Counted from the first letter of the stretch, positions 7,960 through 16,380 are shown. The stretch: DNA of 45,952 nt from JAVMKJ01 sp031732875 (GCA_031732875.1 JAVMKL010000029.1:1-45952), one strand, 5' to 3'. Notes: generated from the sequence alone by a model not told the origin. Numbers and translations: made by a program.

Positions 7960-7986
7960 AAAAACCCCGCAAGCGCGGGGTTTTGT
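7960..7986. terminator. Bidirectional intrinsic terminator
   Basis: AAAACCCCGCAAGCGCGGGGTTTTG: stem CCCCGC/GCGGGG with A-rich and T-rich flanks on both sides. It lies between the end of the plus-strand HNH gene (7920) and the end of the minus-strand Bax-inhibitor gene (8015), and can stop transcription from either. Confidence 0.88.
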
Positions 7987-8014
7987 GTTGGGGGAGTGGG
8001 TTCAGCCGAAGCGA

Positions 8015-8698
8015 TCAATCGTCGCCGGAAAACACGCCCAGAATCTGGAGCAGGTTGACGAACAGATTGAAGATTGTGATGTACAGCGTGACGGTGGCCA
8101 TGATGTAGTTGGTCTCGCCGCCGTGAATGATGTCGCTGGTCTGCCACAGGATCATGCCGGACATCAGCAGGATCACCATCGCCGACACCGCCAGCGACAG
8201 CGTGGGCAGATCGAACAGCACCGCGCCCAGGCTGGCCAGGAAGGCGACCAGGATACCCACCATCAGGAAGGCGCCCATGAAGCTGAAATCCTTGCGGCTG
8301 ACCACCGCGTACGCCGACAGCGCCAGGAAGATCGCGCCGGTACCGGCCAGGGCGGTCATCACCAGTTGCGGGCCGTTCGGCAGCGCCAGGTAGAAGTTCA
8401 GGATCGGTCCCAGGGTGTAGCCCAGGAAACCGGTCAGGGCGAATACCGCCGCAAGGCCCCAGACGCTGTCGCGCAGTCGGGTAACCACGAACAGCAGGCC
8501 GAAATAACCGCCCAGCGTGACCAGCCAATGCAGCGGCGCGGCGTTGGTGGCCATGGCGACGCCGGCGGTCAGGGCGCTGAACAGCAGGGTCATCGACAAC
8601 AGCAAGTAGGTGTTGCGTAACACCTTGTTGCCGACTGCCGGCTGGTCCGCCGTCAGCGTGATGGGCGCTTTGGCCAGTAGGTCGTTTCTCTGCATCAT
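8015..8698 (-). CDS. Bax inhibitor-1 / YccA family membrane protein
   Basis: 227 aa with about seven hydrophobic membrane segments (for example LLLSMTLLFSALTAGVAMAT, GLAAVFALTGFLGYTLGPIL and MATVTLYITIFNLFVNLLQI). The GYTLGPIL and FSFMGAFLMVG segments and the C-terminal SDIIHGGETNYIMATVTLY Asp/Glu-bearing helix are typical of the BI-1/YccA/TMBIM family. Members are inner-membrane proteins linked to calcium leak or FtsH regulation. Two adjacent ATGs (8698 and 8695) are possible; a GAGGAG lies upstream. It is monocistronic and ends at a shared terminator. Confidence 0.93.
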   Translation of the reverse strand: MMQRNDLLAKAPITLTADQPAVGNKVLRNTYLLLSMTLLFSALTAGVAMATNAAPLHWLVTLGGYFGLLFVVTRLRDSVWGLAAVFALTGFLGYTLGPILNFYLALPNGPQLVMTALAGTGAIFLALSAYAVVSRKDFSFMGAFLMVGILVAFLASLGAVLFDLPTLSLAVSAMVILLMSGMILWQTSDIIHGGETNYIMATVTLYITIFNLFVNLLQILGVFSGDD

Positions 8699-8835
8699 CG
8701 TTGCAGGATCTCCTCAGGGTTTGGGAACTGTCGATATTGACCGTGTGAGGGCATAAAGGGTTCACACCGGAATGCCCGTCGCAACGCGCGGAAAACAAGG
8801 CTTCATCCAATCATATAGGGACTGAGGATGCATTT

Positions 8836-10155
8836 TCAAAGTCTTCCGCCGTGCTTGAGATCCAGATACTGGTTGACCATGGCCGCCGGTAGCCGCCGCG
8901 GCGGGGTGTCGAGCAGGATACCGCCTTGGTGGCGCAGCTCTTCCTGAACCCGCTCGCGTTGCAACAGATAGTGGCAGGTGGTGGCGTACAACCGCGCCTG
9001 CGCCAGATCGTGGATCGGCCGCGCCAGCAGTTCGTCGAGCACCGGTTCGCGCAGGTTGGCGACCAGCACCAGATGACGGCGGCTCAGGAGCGCGATCGCC
9101 GGCCGCAGATCGTCCTGATCTTCATCGCGCAGGTTGGTCAGCAACACGATCAGCGCCCGCTTGCGTTGCCGGGTCATGGTCAGCTTGGCGATCTCGGCGT
9201 AGTCCGGGGCTTCCAGGGTAGGTTGCAGGTCGTAGACGGTTTTGATCAGGGTGGCCAGCATTCCCGGTCCGGAACGGGGCGCGAGCCAGCGCCGCTCGCC
9301 ACCGAAGCTGTGTATTCCGACGGCGTCGCCCTGCCGCAGGGCGACGTAGGCCAGCAGGATCATGGCGTTGAGGGCGTGATCGAAGTGGCTCAGGTCGTCG
9401 TCCTGAGCGCGCATCCGCCGGCCACAGTCCAGCAGGAACAGCACGGTCTGATTGCGCTCGTCCTGATAGTCCTTGGCGATCGGCTTGCGGATGCGGGCGG
9501 TGGCCTTCCAGTCGATCTGCCGCAGGCTGTCGCCGATGCGGTATTCCCGCAGTTGAAAGAACGTCTGCCCTTCGCCGCGGCGCCTTCGCCGGTGAATGCC
9601 CATCAGCGCCTCGCGCCGTTCGGAGGTCAGCCGGATGAAGCGGGCGATGGCGGCGAAGTCGGGATAGACGCGGGTCGTCGCCGGTTCGCCCGGGCGGTCG
9701 TCGCGTTGCCACAGTCCGCGCGGTGATTCCAGCCAGACCTGTACGGGTGCGAAGATCCATTCGCCCCGCGCCACCGGCCGCAGCCGATAGGTGAGTTCGG
9801 TCCAGCCGCCGGCTTCGACGCGAAGCCGTTGCGGCAAGTCGGCGCAGTCGGCGGCGGGAGTGGGGTAGTGGTCGAACACCGTCAGGTTGGCTGGCTGGGA
9901 TTGCGGATTGGTGAAACGCAACCGGACCGGACACCACGCGCCCAGCGGCAGCGCGGGAGCGACGAAACGCTCGACCAGCGGCGGCGGGCGGATGTGGAGG
10001 GCGAAGACGTCGCGCGCTGCGATGGCGAACAACAGGCCGCCGGCCAGCAGCCACCCGCCGATCAGTTCCGGCCAGAACGCCGGCCCCAGACCAAGCAGGG
10101 TCCAGCCGGCCAGCCAGCGCAGCAGACGGGAGGTGGGGCTGAGGGAGAGGCGCAT
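8836..10155 (-). CDS. DUF58 domain protein
   Basis: 439 aa. Two N-terminal hydrophobic segments (about 10-45) are followed by a beta-rich region and the DUF58 motif, RRRRRGEGQTFFQLREYRIG then DSLRQIDWKATAR. A von Willebrand A-like fold follows (FLLDCGRRM, NAMILLAYVALRQGDAVGIH). DUF58 proteins normally sit directly downstream of a MoxR ATPase and act with it in envelope or complex maturation. Here the cognate moxR ends at 17179, with about 7 kb of accessory DNA in between. ATG 10155 is chosen because the family starts near the first membrane helix. A GTG at 10206 that overlaps the vapC stop codon (GTGA) would add 17 polar residues and would couple it to the toxin gene. Confidence 0.88.
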   Translation of the reverse strand: MRLSLSPTSRLLRWLAGWTLLGLGPAFWPELIGGWLLAGGLLFAIAARDVFALHIRPPPLVERFVAPALPLGAWCPVRLRFTNPQSQPANLTVFDHYPTPAADCADLPQRLRVEAGGWTELTYRLRPVARGEWIFAPVQVWLESPRGLWQRDDRPGEPATTRVYPDFAAIARFIRLTSERREALMGIHRRRRRGEGQTFFQLREYRIGDSLRQIDWKATARIRKPIAKDYQDERNQTVLFLLDCGRRMRAQDDDLSHFDHALNAMILLAYVALRQGDAVGIHSFGGERRWLAPRSGPGMLATLIKTVYDLQPTLEAPDYAEIAKLTMTRQRKRALIVLLTNLRDEDQDDLRPAIALLSRRHLVLVANLREPVLDELLARPIHDLAQARLYATTCHYLLQRERVQEELRHQGGILLDTPPRRLPAAMVNQYLDLKHGGRL

Positions 10156-10202
10156 GGTGGGGGGGTGAGGATGGGAGGTTGAGTCATCGCATTCGCGGAC
10201 GC

Positions 10203-10628
10203 TCACTCATCCAGCCACGGATTCACCACGGTCAACCCGGTGATATCGGCGAAATCGCGGGTATTGCGGGTTACCAACGTGAGAGCATGGCGGAGAGCGA
10301 TGGCGGCGATCTGGGCATCCTCGACACTGATTGGCCGGCCGGTGCGAGCACGATGGGCGGCCAGTTCGGCGTAGAGTCCGGCTGATGGGCTGTCAAAAGG
10401 CAGGCGGCGGTCGGCGAAATCCTCGGCGAACAGGGTATCGGCAATTGCGGCCAGAACAGCGCGGCGTTTGCCATCCGGCAGCAGGGCGATCCCCCGCAGG
10501 ATTTCCGCCTCGGTAATCGCGCTGACGAACACGTCTTCCCCTGTTTGGCGATCCAGCCAGGCCAGCACGGTTTCGTTTGGGACCAGGCGCATCAGTTCGG
10601 AGAGGACGTTGGTGTCGAGCAGGATCAT
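10203..10628 (-). CDS. PIN-domain ribonuclease toxin (VapC/FitB type)
   Basis: 141 aa. The PIN fold has the N-terminal acid in ILLDTNVLSELM, the central Glu in SAITEAEILRG and C-terminal acids in ISVEDAQIAAIA and TRNTRDFADI. The product would cleave RNA (often tRNA) when freed from its antitoxin. Its ATG overlaps the antitoxin stop codon (ATGA). The two form one of three toxin-antitoxin pairs in the accessory DNA that separates moxR from DUF58. The FitAB-type pairing and motif spacing suggest the FitB branch. Confidence 0.92.
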   Translation of the reverse strand: MILLDTNVLSELMRLVPNETVLAWLDRQTGEDVFVSAITEAEILRGIALLPDGKRRAVLAAIADTLFAEDFADRRLPFDSPSAGLYAELAAHRARTGRPISVEDAQIAAIALRHALTLVTRNTRDFADITGLTVVNPWLDE

Positions 10629-10921
10629 GGAGTATCCGGATCTTGGAAATCCGGCGCGGGGCGGGCGGGAGAACGCGGGACTTCCGGTAGTTCCAATCCA
10701 CCCGCGACGGCGAAACGGCGGTGGATGCGGCTGCCCAACCCTTCGCCGCTCGGTGGAGCCAGCAGGGCCTGTCGCAGGATTTGCCGGGCTTCCTCCTCCA
10801 TCGAGCGGCCGTGAAGGGCGGCACGCAGGCGCAGGTTGGCCTTGATGGAGGAATCGAGGTTGCGGATCGTCAGGCTGGCCACGGGTTTCTCCAGTGCGAG
10901 CAATGCATTCATTGTAATCAT
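10625..10921 (-). CDS. FitA-like ribbon-helix-helix antitoxin
   Basis: 98 aa. SLTIRNLDSSIKANLRLRAA and the following HGRSMEEEARQILRQAL form the ribbon-helix-helix DNA-binding fold of FitA/VapB antitoxins. The Pro-rich C-terminus would wrap the PIN toxin. The stop overlaps the toxin start. ATG 10921 and ATG 10912 are both possible starts and neither has a clear ribosome-binding site. Antitoxins of this type repress their own operon. Confidence 0.88.
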   Translation of the reverse strand: MITMNALLALEKPVASLTIRNLDSSIKANLRLRAALHGRSMEEEARQILRQALLAPPSGEGLGSRIHRRFAVAGGLELPEVPRSPARPAPDFQDPDTP

Positions 10922-11083
10922 GGCGTGGAAGCCGCACCAACCTTGAATGATGGAATCGGTCCATGAATCAGCGTCGGGCGAGTGGGGAACAGGGGATGAT
11001 GGGTCTGGCGCTTGAAAGCGCTCGAACGGAGCCTTAAACTGGCCAATGTGTATCTACTTATGTTTCTACTCAGAGAGATCGCC

Positions 11084-11326
11084 ATGACCCAGCAAGTGCT
11101 GAGAAAGTGGGGCAACAGTCCGGCGGTCCGCATTCCGGCCGCAGTGATGCAAGCCGCAAATCTCGCGTTGAATCAATACGTTGAGATCAAGGTCGAGGAC
11201 GGTCGGGTGATTATTGAACCCGCTGCGCCTTCGTGCGCGCTCGATAATCTGCTGGCCGGCATCACTCCCGAAAACCGCCATGAGGCCGTGGATTTTGGCG
11301 TGCCGCAAGGCTGCGAGCAACTCTAA
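11084..11326 (+). CDS. mazE: MazE-like antitoxin (AbrB/SpoVT fold)
   Basis: 80 aa. QVLRKWGNSPAVRIPAAVM is the swapped-hairpin AbrB DNA-binding motif of MazE, and the acidic C-terminus (PENRHEAVDFG) is the part that masks the MazF toxin. ATG 11084 follows GAGAGA; a longer frame from 11012 has a hydrophobic, unrelated N-terminus and is rejected. The stop and the mazF start overlap by one base (TAATG). It runs divergently from the FitA/PIN pair. Confidence 0.9.
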   Translation: MTQQVLRKWGNSPAVRIPAAVMQAANLALNQYVEIKVEDGRVIIEPAAPSCALDNLLAGITPENRHEAVDFGVPQGCEQL

Positions 11327-11667
11327 TGCCGGGTCGTTACGTACCCGATGTCGGCGACATCGTGTGGATGAACTTCACGCCGCAAAGCGGCCACGAGCAG
11401 GCGGGGCGCCGACCCGCGGTCGTGCTGAGTCCCAAAACGTACAACCGCAAGGCGGGATTGCTGGTCTGCGTCCCGGTTACTCAGCAGATCAAGGGCTATC
11501 CCTTTGAAGTGGTCTTGAGCGGGGCGGGAACGACGGGCGCGGCATTGGCCGATCAGGTCAAAAGTCTGGACTGGCAATCGCGGGAAGCCGAGCGCAAGGG
11601 CAGCGCAACGCCCGGCGAACTGGCGGACATCAAGGCCAGGATTCGGGCGCTGCTCGATTTGGCATAG
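11326..11667 (+). CDS. mazF: MazF endoribonuclease toxin
   Basis: 113 aa and close to E. coli MazF over its whole length: RYVPDVGDIVWMNFTPQSGH, EQAGRRPAVVLSP, VCVPVTQQIKGYPFEVVL and ALADQVKSLDW. MazF cuts single-stranded mRNA at short motifs. It is translationally coupled to mazE. Its stop lies 15 bp from the truncated moxR copy, so the pair abuts the duplicated segment. Confidence 0.94.
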   Translation: MPGRYVPDVGDIVWMNFTPQSGHEQAGRRPAVVLSPKTYNRKAGLLVCVPVTQQIKGYPFEVVLSGAGTTGAALADQVKSLDWQSREAERKGSATPGELADIKARIRALLDLA

Positions 11668-11682
11668 CGCTCGGGAGGCGAC

Positions 11683-12022
11683 CTACACCCGCGGCGCCGC
11701 CACCCGGTGCAGCAGATCCTCCAGCACCTCATCCACCCGCGCCCCCTCCATCTCGTACTCCGCCGCCAAGGTCAGCCGGTGGCGCAACGCTGGCTTGACG
11801 ATGGTCTTGACGTCGTCCGGAGTGACGAAATCGCGGCCGTTCAACAGCGCCTGGACGCGGGCGGCCCGGACGAGCGCGATGCCGCCGCGCGGCCCGGCAC
11901 CGATGGCGAAGCCCGGCGTCTTGCGGGTCGTCGCCACCAGCCGGACGGCATAGTCCAGCACGGCGTCGTCCAGCCGCAACCGGGCGGCAACGCGCTGGAG
12001 TTCCACCACGGCCGCAACGTCC
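11683..12022 (-). pseudogene. Duplicated 3' end of moxR (truncated copy)
   Basis: Encodes the last 113 or so residues of the MoxR ATPase at 17179-18180 (the lid region, FAIGAGPRGGIALVRAARVQ to LLHRVAAPRV). The homology breaks sharply after GCAACGTCC at 12022; the AAA Walker motifs are absent, so it cannot be an ATPase. It retains its own stop (TAG instead of TGA). In orientation and position it would once have been the moxR end next to DUF58. It differs from the intact copy at only about 8 positions, mostly third-codon changes, which implies a fairly recent duplication. Confidence 0.9.
11685..12022. repeat. Direct repeat copy A (moxR 3' end)
   Basis: 338 bp that align without gaps to 17181-17518 (offset 5496), about 97-98% identical by eye. 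The right boundary is abrupt at ACGTCC. The two copies bracket the PEP-CTERM operon and one toxin-antitoxin pair. Confidence 0.92.
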
Positions 12023-12138
12023 ACGCTAAATCGGGGTCGAGTTTAGCCGGGACAGCCGGAATATCGTCGGGTTTGAGATCGAGGCGGCGTGAGAGTCGTC
12101 AGGATTATTCGGATTTTAGGGCTACCCTCATTTGATAA

Positions 12139-12173
12139 AAAATCCCAGCCGCGAGTAGCGACGCTGGGATTTT
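12139..12173. terminator. Bidirectional terminator of the PEP-CTERM operon
   Basis: AAAATCCCAGC (12139-12149) pairs with GCTGGGATTTT (12163-12173) around a 13-base loop. The A/T-rich flanks on both sides allow termination in both directions. It lies 33 bp after the end of the minus-strand gene that stops at 12206. Confidence 0.82.
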
Positions 12174-12205
12174 AGAGCAGCCGCAATACTTAATGCAGAC
12201 GTACC

Positions 12206-13714
12206 TCACTCACCAATCGCTGGCCGATTCAGGGTGATATGGACATGGTTATTGTGTTCGCTGTTGTAGTTGATTTTGGCATTACTCCAGTCGCCCGTGC
12301 CTATATCCAGCGTCTGTACCACATTATTGACCGTTCTGGTCACTTTTCCGGTCGTAATGAGGGATCTGGCCCAACCATTGGGCAAACCGGATCCTGCTGA
12401 GCCGATGGCGTAATACAATTGGCTCACTGTATTAAGCGCCGCCAGGTTATCTAAACCTGGTCGGGTTTCGTTGACAAAAGCCACAAGACTGTTGAAAGCG
12501 TCTTGGGCCGCTGCGGAGGGTTTAGGATTTAGCGTGCCATCCGCCTGCAACATTCCAAAGGCGCTCACTACAGCATTCCTCAACAGGTTGTAGTTATCTG
12601 TTCCACTCGTGGCCCCTGCAAACTGGTAGAAGTGGTACATATCAATATCAGTGCCATACTGATGGGTATCGTGGTTGATATTCCGACCATGTTCCCCTGA
12701 GATATCGTCCACCTCTTTGATCAAGGAAACATTCTGTTGTAGCCAAGCGTAGGTGCCTTTCGCACCCCAATCGTCATGGCCAGGATCGCGGTAACCGTAC
12801 CGGCCTGGCAGAAGATCAACCATTCGCCACAAGCTGCGCCTGCCGGTAACGGTTTTCTCAGCCGTCACGGATTGCCCTTGATTATCCTGACCTACAACAT
12901 GGAATCGGTAGGCGAGATCCCGTGTCGGCGGCGGACTGCCCTTCACTGAGGAAGCTGGATTCAAAACCGTCACCCGCACTTTTAGCGTTACGTTCTTGTC
13001 AGTCTGGTTCAGAACCTGAACATCATTGCCGGAGGGAATAGGTAACTGCTGGACTACATCCATCAGATTACCCGATGATCCTTGCAGAGTCACTGTCACC
13101 TGTTGCAAGGTTACGCTGTCGGCTTTGCTGAGTTTCAGGGTAAAATACCGCTGCAAGGTATTGGAGTCACCGGCGGCCGGGATGCTGTAATAAGTACCTC
13201 CATTTTTGGCGTTGATACTGTCCGGGTCAGCGGCGGTTATGGTCAACTGGGACGGGGATTCCACGCTGGCGTTGACAATAGTTGTCAAGGCGCTATCGCC
13301 GACATTCATGGATGTAGCGATCAGTTGCAGGTTCGCCGGTCCATTGCTGGTCAGCGCCGAGACGTTAATGGTTTTGCGAATATCGCCGGTGGTGCTGTTA
13401 GCCAGCCAAGTAGGCTCTTGGGTGAGCTGGCTATTCACTTGGCGTGTGATGTCATACAGTACGCCGCTGCTGCCGGTCAGGGTTAAAGACCAGACATCGT
13501 TGAAGATGCTCTGGGCGGTGACGTAGTAGGGGTATTCCGCTGAATAGACGTTATAGAGAAGCACTACGCTGGTAGCGCCTTGCGGAATAGTGTAGGACTT
13601 GCTGCCTGACAGCACCTGGTTTTGGGCGCCAGCGGATACAGTCAAATCGTAAGCGTGCACAGGGATGGTCCCAAGCAAAGAAGCCAGGGCCGCAGCTAAC
13701 ACGGTCTTGTTCAT
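12206..13714 (-). CDS. Secreted protein with LAS-type peptidase-like C-terminus
   Basis: 502 aa. A Sec signal peptide (MNKTVLAAALASLLGTIPVHA) is followed by a beta-rich, Ser/Thr-rich region of about 270 residues, probably Ig-like. The C-terminal domain carries HQYGTDIDMYHF near residue 350 and EHNNHVHITL (His487, His490, His492) near the end. H-x2-G-x-D-x-D with a terminal HxH is the zinc-ligand pattern of LAS metallopeptidases such as MepA. A cell-wall or peptide amidase/endopeptidase role is therefore possible but not certain. It is the last gene of the three-gene minus-strand operon that starts with a PEP-CTERM protein. I do not recognise a named family for the full protein. Confidence 0.75.
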   Translation of the reverse strand: MNKTVLAAALASLLGTIPVHAYDLTVSAGAQNQVLSGSKSYTIPQGATSVVLLYNVYSAEYPYYVTAQSIFNDVWSLTLTGSSGVLYDITRQVNSQLTQEPTWLANSTTGDIRKTINVSALTSNGPANLQLIATSMNVGDSALTTIVNASVESPSQLTITAADPDSINAKNGGTYYSIPAAGDSNTLQRYFTLKLSKADSVTLQQVTVTLQGSSGNLMDVVQQLPIPSGNDVQVLNQTDKNVTLKVRVTVLNPASSVKGSPPPTRDLAYRFHVVGQDNQGQSVTAEKTVTGRRSLWRMVDLLPGRYGYRDPGHDDWGAKGTYAWLQQNVSLIKEVDDISGEHGRNINHDTHQYGTDIDMYHFYQFAGATSGTDNYNLLRNAVVSAFGMLQADGTLNPKPSAAAQDAFNSLVAFVNETRPGLDNLAALNTVSQLYYAIGSAGSGLPNGWARSLITTGKVTRTVNNVVQTLDIGTGDWSNAKINYNSEHNNHVHITLNRPAIGE

Positions 13715-13732
13715 GATCCAGGCTCCTTGAGC

Positions 13733-15046
13733 TTACAGGGGAGAAGTGGTGATAGGGGATACGTTGTTCGTCACATCAACCGGCCCGCGCATCTTCAGAT
13801 CAATGCGGGTGTTGCCGGAGATAACGGCCGTACCCTGACCGAGATAAGAGATTTCTCCACTGGAAGTAATTGCCTGGAGCAGCACATTGCCTGAAGGTAA
13901 CTGAGGCAATGGAAAAGACCCGTCCGATACTGATTCGGTCTGGAAAGCGATCTCCGTATTCAGCACGGATACTTGGATGGAAATACCACCAAGCGGCAGA
14001 TTAGGATTGGATGGCGGAGCACTCAATTTGCCTTGGGCGGTATGCTGGGAGACATAAAAAGAGACTTCCTGTGAATGAGGAACTCCTTGTTTGTCGAGCA
14101 CTTGGGCAAAGATCAGTTTCTTCTGGTTAAGATTGCCGATAGCCGCGAAGAAAGCTGTCGAATTAGCAGCCAGACTGCCATCGCTTCGGATCGTGAACAA
14201 ACCATCGATGCTAGTGGGCGGACCGCCGGCGGGATCACGCAACTCGATGGTTTCGATTAAGTCGCTGGCAACCGCTTTCTCATTTTGGAAGAACCGCAGC
14301 ACGACCTGTGGAATATTCCTTGGCAACATCAAATGCTGCAAGCGATCCATACGCAATATGGATTCGGCGCCAAATTCTCCTCCATCACCCAGTTCTACAT
14401 CAACCGTGCGCGTCTCACCTGCGGCCAAGCTCATGACTTGGGTAACTCCATAAAAATTGGGGGGGCTACTGACGCTGATTTCGGATATATCCAATGGCGT
14501 AATGACACTCGCATGTCCTTGAGCATCTGTCAGGGCACGAATCACTCCGTCAAGCTTCACTGCATAGCCTGCTCCCACCGGATCACCGCCATTCTCGGCA
14601 TCCATTTTGGCGACAACCTCCAACCGGGCGGTAGTTGGTGAATCCAACAGTTCTGCCTGCACACTAAAGGTTGCATCCGTTACAGTCTTGCCCAAGTTCA
14701 CAAACCGAACAGGCACAGTGGCGGATTGACCTAGATCAAGCACGAAATTCGGCAGAGGCGCTTCAACGTAAGGCTTACCTTGATCGGTCTTGCCATAAAT
14801 ATTATACAGGCTGACCGAAACCGGCTTGACAGATTCCAGAACCAGCCTCACGGGAGCCGCCAAAGATATGGATCCCGTATTCCGGATCGTGACGGTCGTA
14901 TCGAAGGTATCAGTCTGGCGGTTATAGAGGAAACCTGAGCGGTTGATTTCCACTTGGTTGACCAGTTGCGGTGCCGATTGGACGCAAGGTGCGGTCACAA
15001 TCGCCAAGACGAATGTAAATATCCTCAAAATAATACTGTTTTTCAT
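13733..15046 (-). CDS. Secreted beta-rich protein of PEP-CTERM operon
   Basis: 437 aa. The signal peptide (about 1-24) is MKNSIILRIFTFVLAIVTAP and on, ending near CVQSA. The body is beta-rich with CARDB/Ig-like segments (DTTVTIRNTGSISLAAPVRL, ATVPVRFVNLGKTVTDATF) and carboxypeptidase-regulatory-like loops (GSFPLPQLPSGNVLLQAITS). It has no C-terminal anchor. It lies 3 bp after the PEP-CTERM gene and 18 bp before the next gene, so it is operonic. It is probably an extracellular structural or adhesive protein; I cannot assign a specific function. Confidence 0.75.
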   Translation of the reverse strand: MKNSIILRIFTFVLAIVTAPCVQSAPQLVNQVEINRSGFLYNRQTDTFDTTVTIRNTGSISLAAPVRLVLESVKPVSVSLYNIYGKTDQGKPYVEAPLPNFVLDLGQSATVPVRFVNLGKTVTDATFSVQAELLDSPTTARLEVVAKMDAENGGDPVGAGYAVKLDGVIRALTDAQGHASVITPLDISEISVSSPPNFYGVTQVMSLAAGETRTVDVELGDGGEFGAESILRMDRLQHLMLPRNIPQVVLRFFQNEKAVASDLIETIELRDPAGGPPTSIDGLFTIRSDGSLAANSTAFFAAIGNLNQKKLIFAQVLDKQGVPHSQEVSFYVSQHTAQGKLSAPPSNPNLPLGGISIQVSVLNTEIAFQTESVSDGSFPLPQLPSGNVLLQAITSSGEISYLGQGTAVISGNTRIDLKMRGPVDVTNNVSPITTSPL

Positions 15047-15049
15047 GAT

Positions 15050-15694
15050 TCAACTCCCTCTACGCAACGTTTTGGTGAGCAGCAAGCCAGCAATGCCAGT
15101 AGCCAGCAACAGTGGAATGCCGGGTTCCGGAACTGGATTGGGGTCATTGAGGAACGTTGCTGTCCAAGTCGCTGGAACGGGGGTCAATGGCCCATAGACC
15201 AAGAGATTACCCTGTCCGAGTCCCGATGCAGTCCAAGAGATCAGGGCATTTGTACCAAGGGGTTCATCTGTGAAGATTGAGGGTAGACCACTGGAAATAT
15301 CCAACAGGTAAATAGCCAGCGTATCCTCGAACATGCCGGGAGCAGGCGCATTGTCAGTCGTTGCAAGGTGCAGACTGATTTGTGAGGCGCCTGAATACTC
15401 AAGCTGGAGGCTGCTATAGAAGGCTGAATCTTCAAGCAGATAGCCACCACTTGTTGAAGCTGAGGCTCCGCCGATCAGAGTAACAGATCCTGCTATCCCG
15501 TCGGTGTTGATGTGGCTTATATACACGCTATTCGATGGTCCATCGCCGTCGATGAAATCGAAACCTAAGACGCTTGAACTGAGTGCGTCGAGTCCAGCTA
15601 TGTCAAACTGGATGCTGCTGGCACTTGCCTGTCCGGCTGATGTCGCCAATGTTGCTGCTAGCAAGAATGCTCTTGGAATAGCATTCACAATCAT
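15050..15694 (-). CDS. PEP-CTERM sorting-signal protein
   Basis: 214 aa. Signal peptide about 1-26 (ends GQASA). The mature region is beta-rich and Ser/Gly-rich. The C-terminus has the exosortase signal: VPEPG followed by the hydrophobic helix IPLLLATGIAGLLL and a basic end, KTLRRGS. Exosortase/EpsH removes this tail, and such proteins are linked to exopolysaccharide and floc matrix. No exosortase gene is in the window, so it must be encoded elsewhere. ATG 15694 is just downstream of a GAGGAG. The gene heads an operon with a sigma-54-type promoter upstream. Confidence 0.88.
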   Translation of the reverse strand: MIVNAIPRAFLLAATLATSAGQASASSIQFDIAGLDALSSSVLGFDFIDGDGPSNSVYISHINTDGIAGSVTLIGGASASTSGGYLLEDSAFYSSLQLEYSGASQISLHLATTDNAPAPGMFEDTLAIYLLDISSGLPSIFTDEPLGTNALISWTASGLGQGNLLVYGPLTPVPATWTATFLNDPNPVPEPGIPLLLATGIAGLLLTKTLRRGS

Positions 15695-15770
15695 ATCTCC
15701 TCATTAGACATTATCAGAAACTTTGATCAACCAATAAAATCTATCGGTGTTTTTTGATCATAGGCTATAT

Positions 15771-15786
15771 TGCAAAAAAAGAACCA
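15771..15786 (-). promoter_or_regulatory. Sigma-54 (-24/-12) promoter of PEP-CTERM operon
   Basis: On the minus strand the 16 bases read TGGTTCTTTTTTTGCA. GG and GC are separated by exactly 10 bases, matching the RpoN consensus TGGCAYRNNNNTTGCW at the invariant positions. The start of transcription would be near 15759, giving a leader of about 65 bases before ATG 15694. PEP-CTERM genes are often RpoN-dependent through the PrsK/PrsR pair (family knowledge). Confidence 0.65.
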
Positions 15787-15843
15787 TGAAATAATTTCTA
15801 TATTATTCAGCATCTTAATTCCTGATCTGGCTTCAGGAATTAA

Positions 15844-15933
15844 TCAGTTCGATTTCAGCAGGGTCGCTTGGGCGGCGCCGGTCAGACCGAACAGCAACGG
15901 CAGGGCCAGCAGGGTGGAGGTTGATTTCTTCAT
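15844..15933 (-). CDS. Orphan 29-residue signal-peptide ORF
   Basis: Starts at ATG 15933, 6-8 bp after a strong AAAGGAG. It encodes MKKSTSTLLALPLLFGLTGA followed by AQATLLKSN and a stop. This is a nearly complete Sec signal peptide with an AQA cleavage site and only six residues after it. It looks like the 5' end of a PEP-CTERM or other secreted-protein gene whose body has been deleted. It lies upstream of the sigma-54 promoter of the PEP-CTERM operon, in the same orientation. Too short to act as a normal exported protein; a leader-peptide role is an alternative. Confidence 0.6.
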   Translation of the reverse strand: MKKSTSTLLALPLLFGLTGAAQATLLKSN

Positions 15934-16055
15934 GGTGTGCTCCTTTCGGATTGTGGGTTGAAATAACCGCCACCGGCCATGCAAAAAAAACCAATATATA
16001 ACATATTGAATAATGAATATATTTTTCTTCCGATCCCGCTTCAGCCAGAAAAATG

Positions 16056-16073
16056 TAAAAATTCCTGACGGTC
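16056..16073 (+). promoter_or_regulatory. Candidate enhancer motif, copy 1
   Basis: TGTAAAAATTCCTGACGG. Similar to copies at 16155-16171 and 16381-16400 in the gene-free stretch 15934-16509, which is otherwise AT-rich with nothing else I recognise. From memory the pattern TGTAAA...TTCCGACA recurs upstream of PEP-CTERM genes, so these may be activator (PrsR-type) sites. Confidence 0.4.
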
Positions 16074-16154
16074 TCGGGGCGGTGATTCGGACTCATCGAA
16101 CGAAGAAAAAGAAATTATTTTTTATAAATCAATATCATATCAATATAGTAAAAG

Positions 16155-16171
16155 TGTAAAATTAACTGACA
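16155..16171 (+). promoter_or_regulatory. Candidate enhancer motif, copy 2
   Basis: TGTAAAATTAACTGACA, matching the reverse-strand copy 3 at about 14 of 17 positions. It lies about 370 bp upstream of the sigma-54 promoter, a distance normal for RpoN enhancer sites. Confidence 0.35.
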
Positions 16172-16380
16172 TCTTGCAGTTCATTATCATTGTTGAAAAC
16201 CATTTTTGTTGCAGTTAGAATGAGACGGAGAGTGCTTAAAGTGAGGTAGTGAAGCGGACACACTACTCAAGCGCAATGCAATTTTCCGGATAGATCGTCA
16301 CTTTCTTGAGAGAAAATCCCCGAAATCAGGCTGGAATATTTTGTGAAACGAGATGACAGGAGCAGTGGTTGGGGGAAGGG

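Noticed and set aside
12023..12138. Small protein-like frame (RRLDLKPDDIPAVPAKLDP) beside the truncated moxR copy
   Set aside because: It has no start codon or ribosome-binding site and too little sequence to assign to a family.
15983..15994. Second sigma-54 promoter before the signal-peptide ORF
   Set aside because: On the minus strand GG and GC are separated by 8 bases (a run of T), not the required 10, so I do not call it, although a homopolymer length error could hide one.
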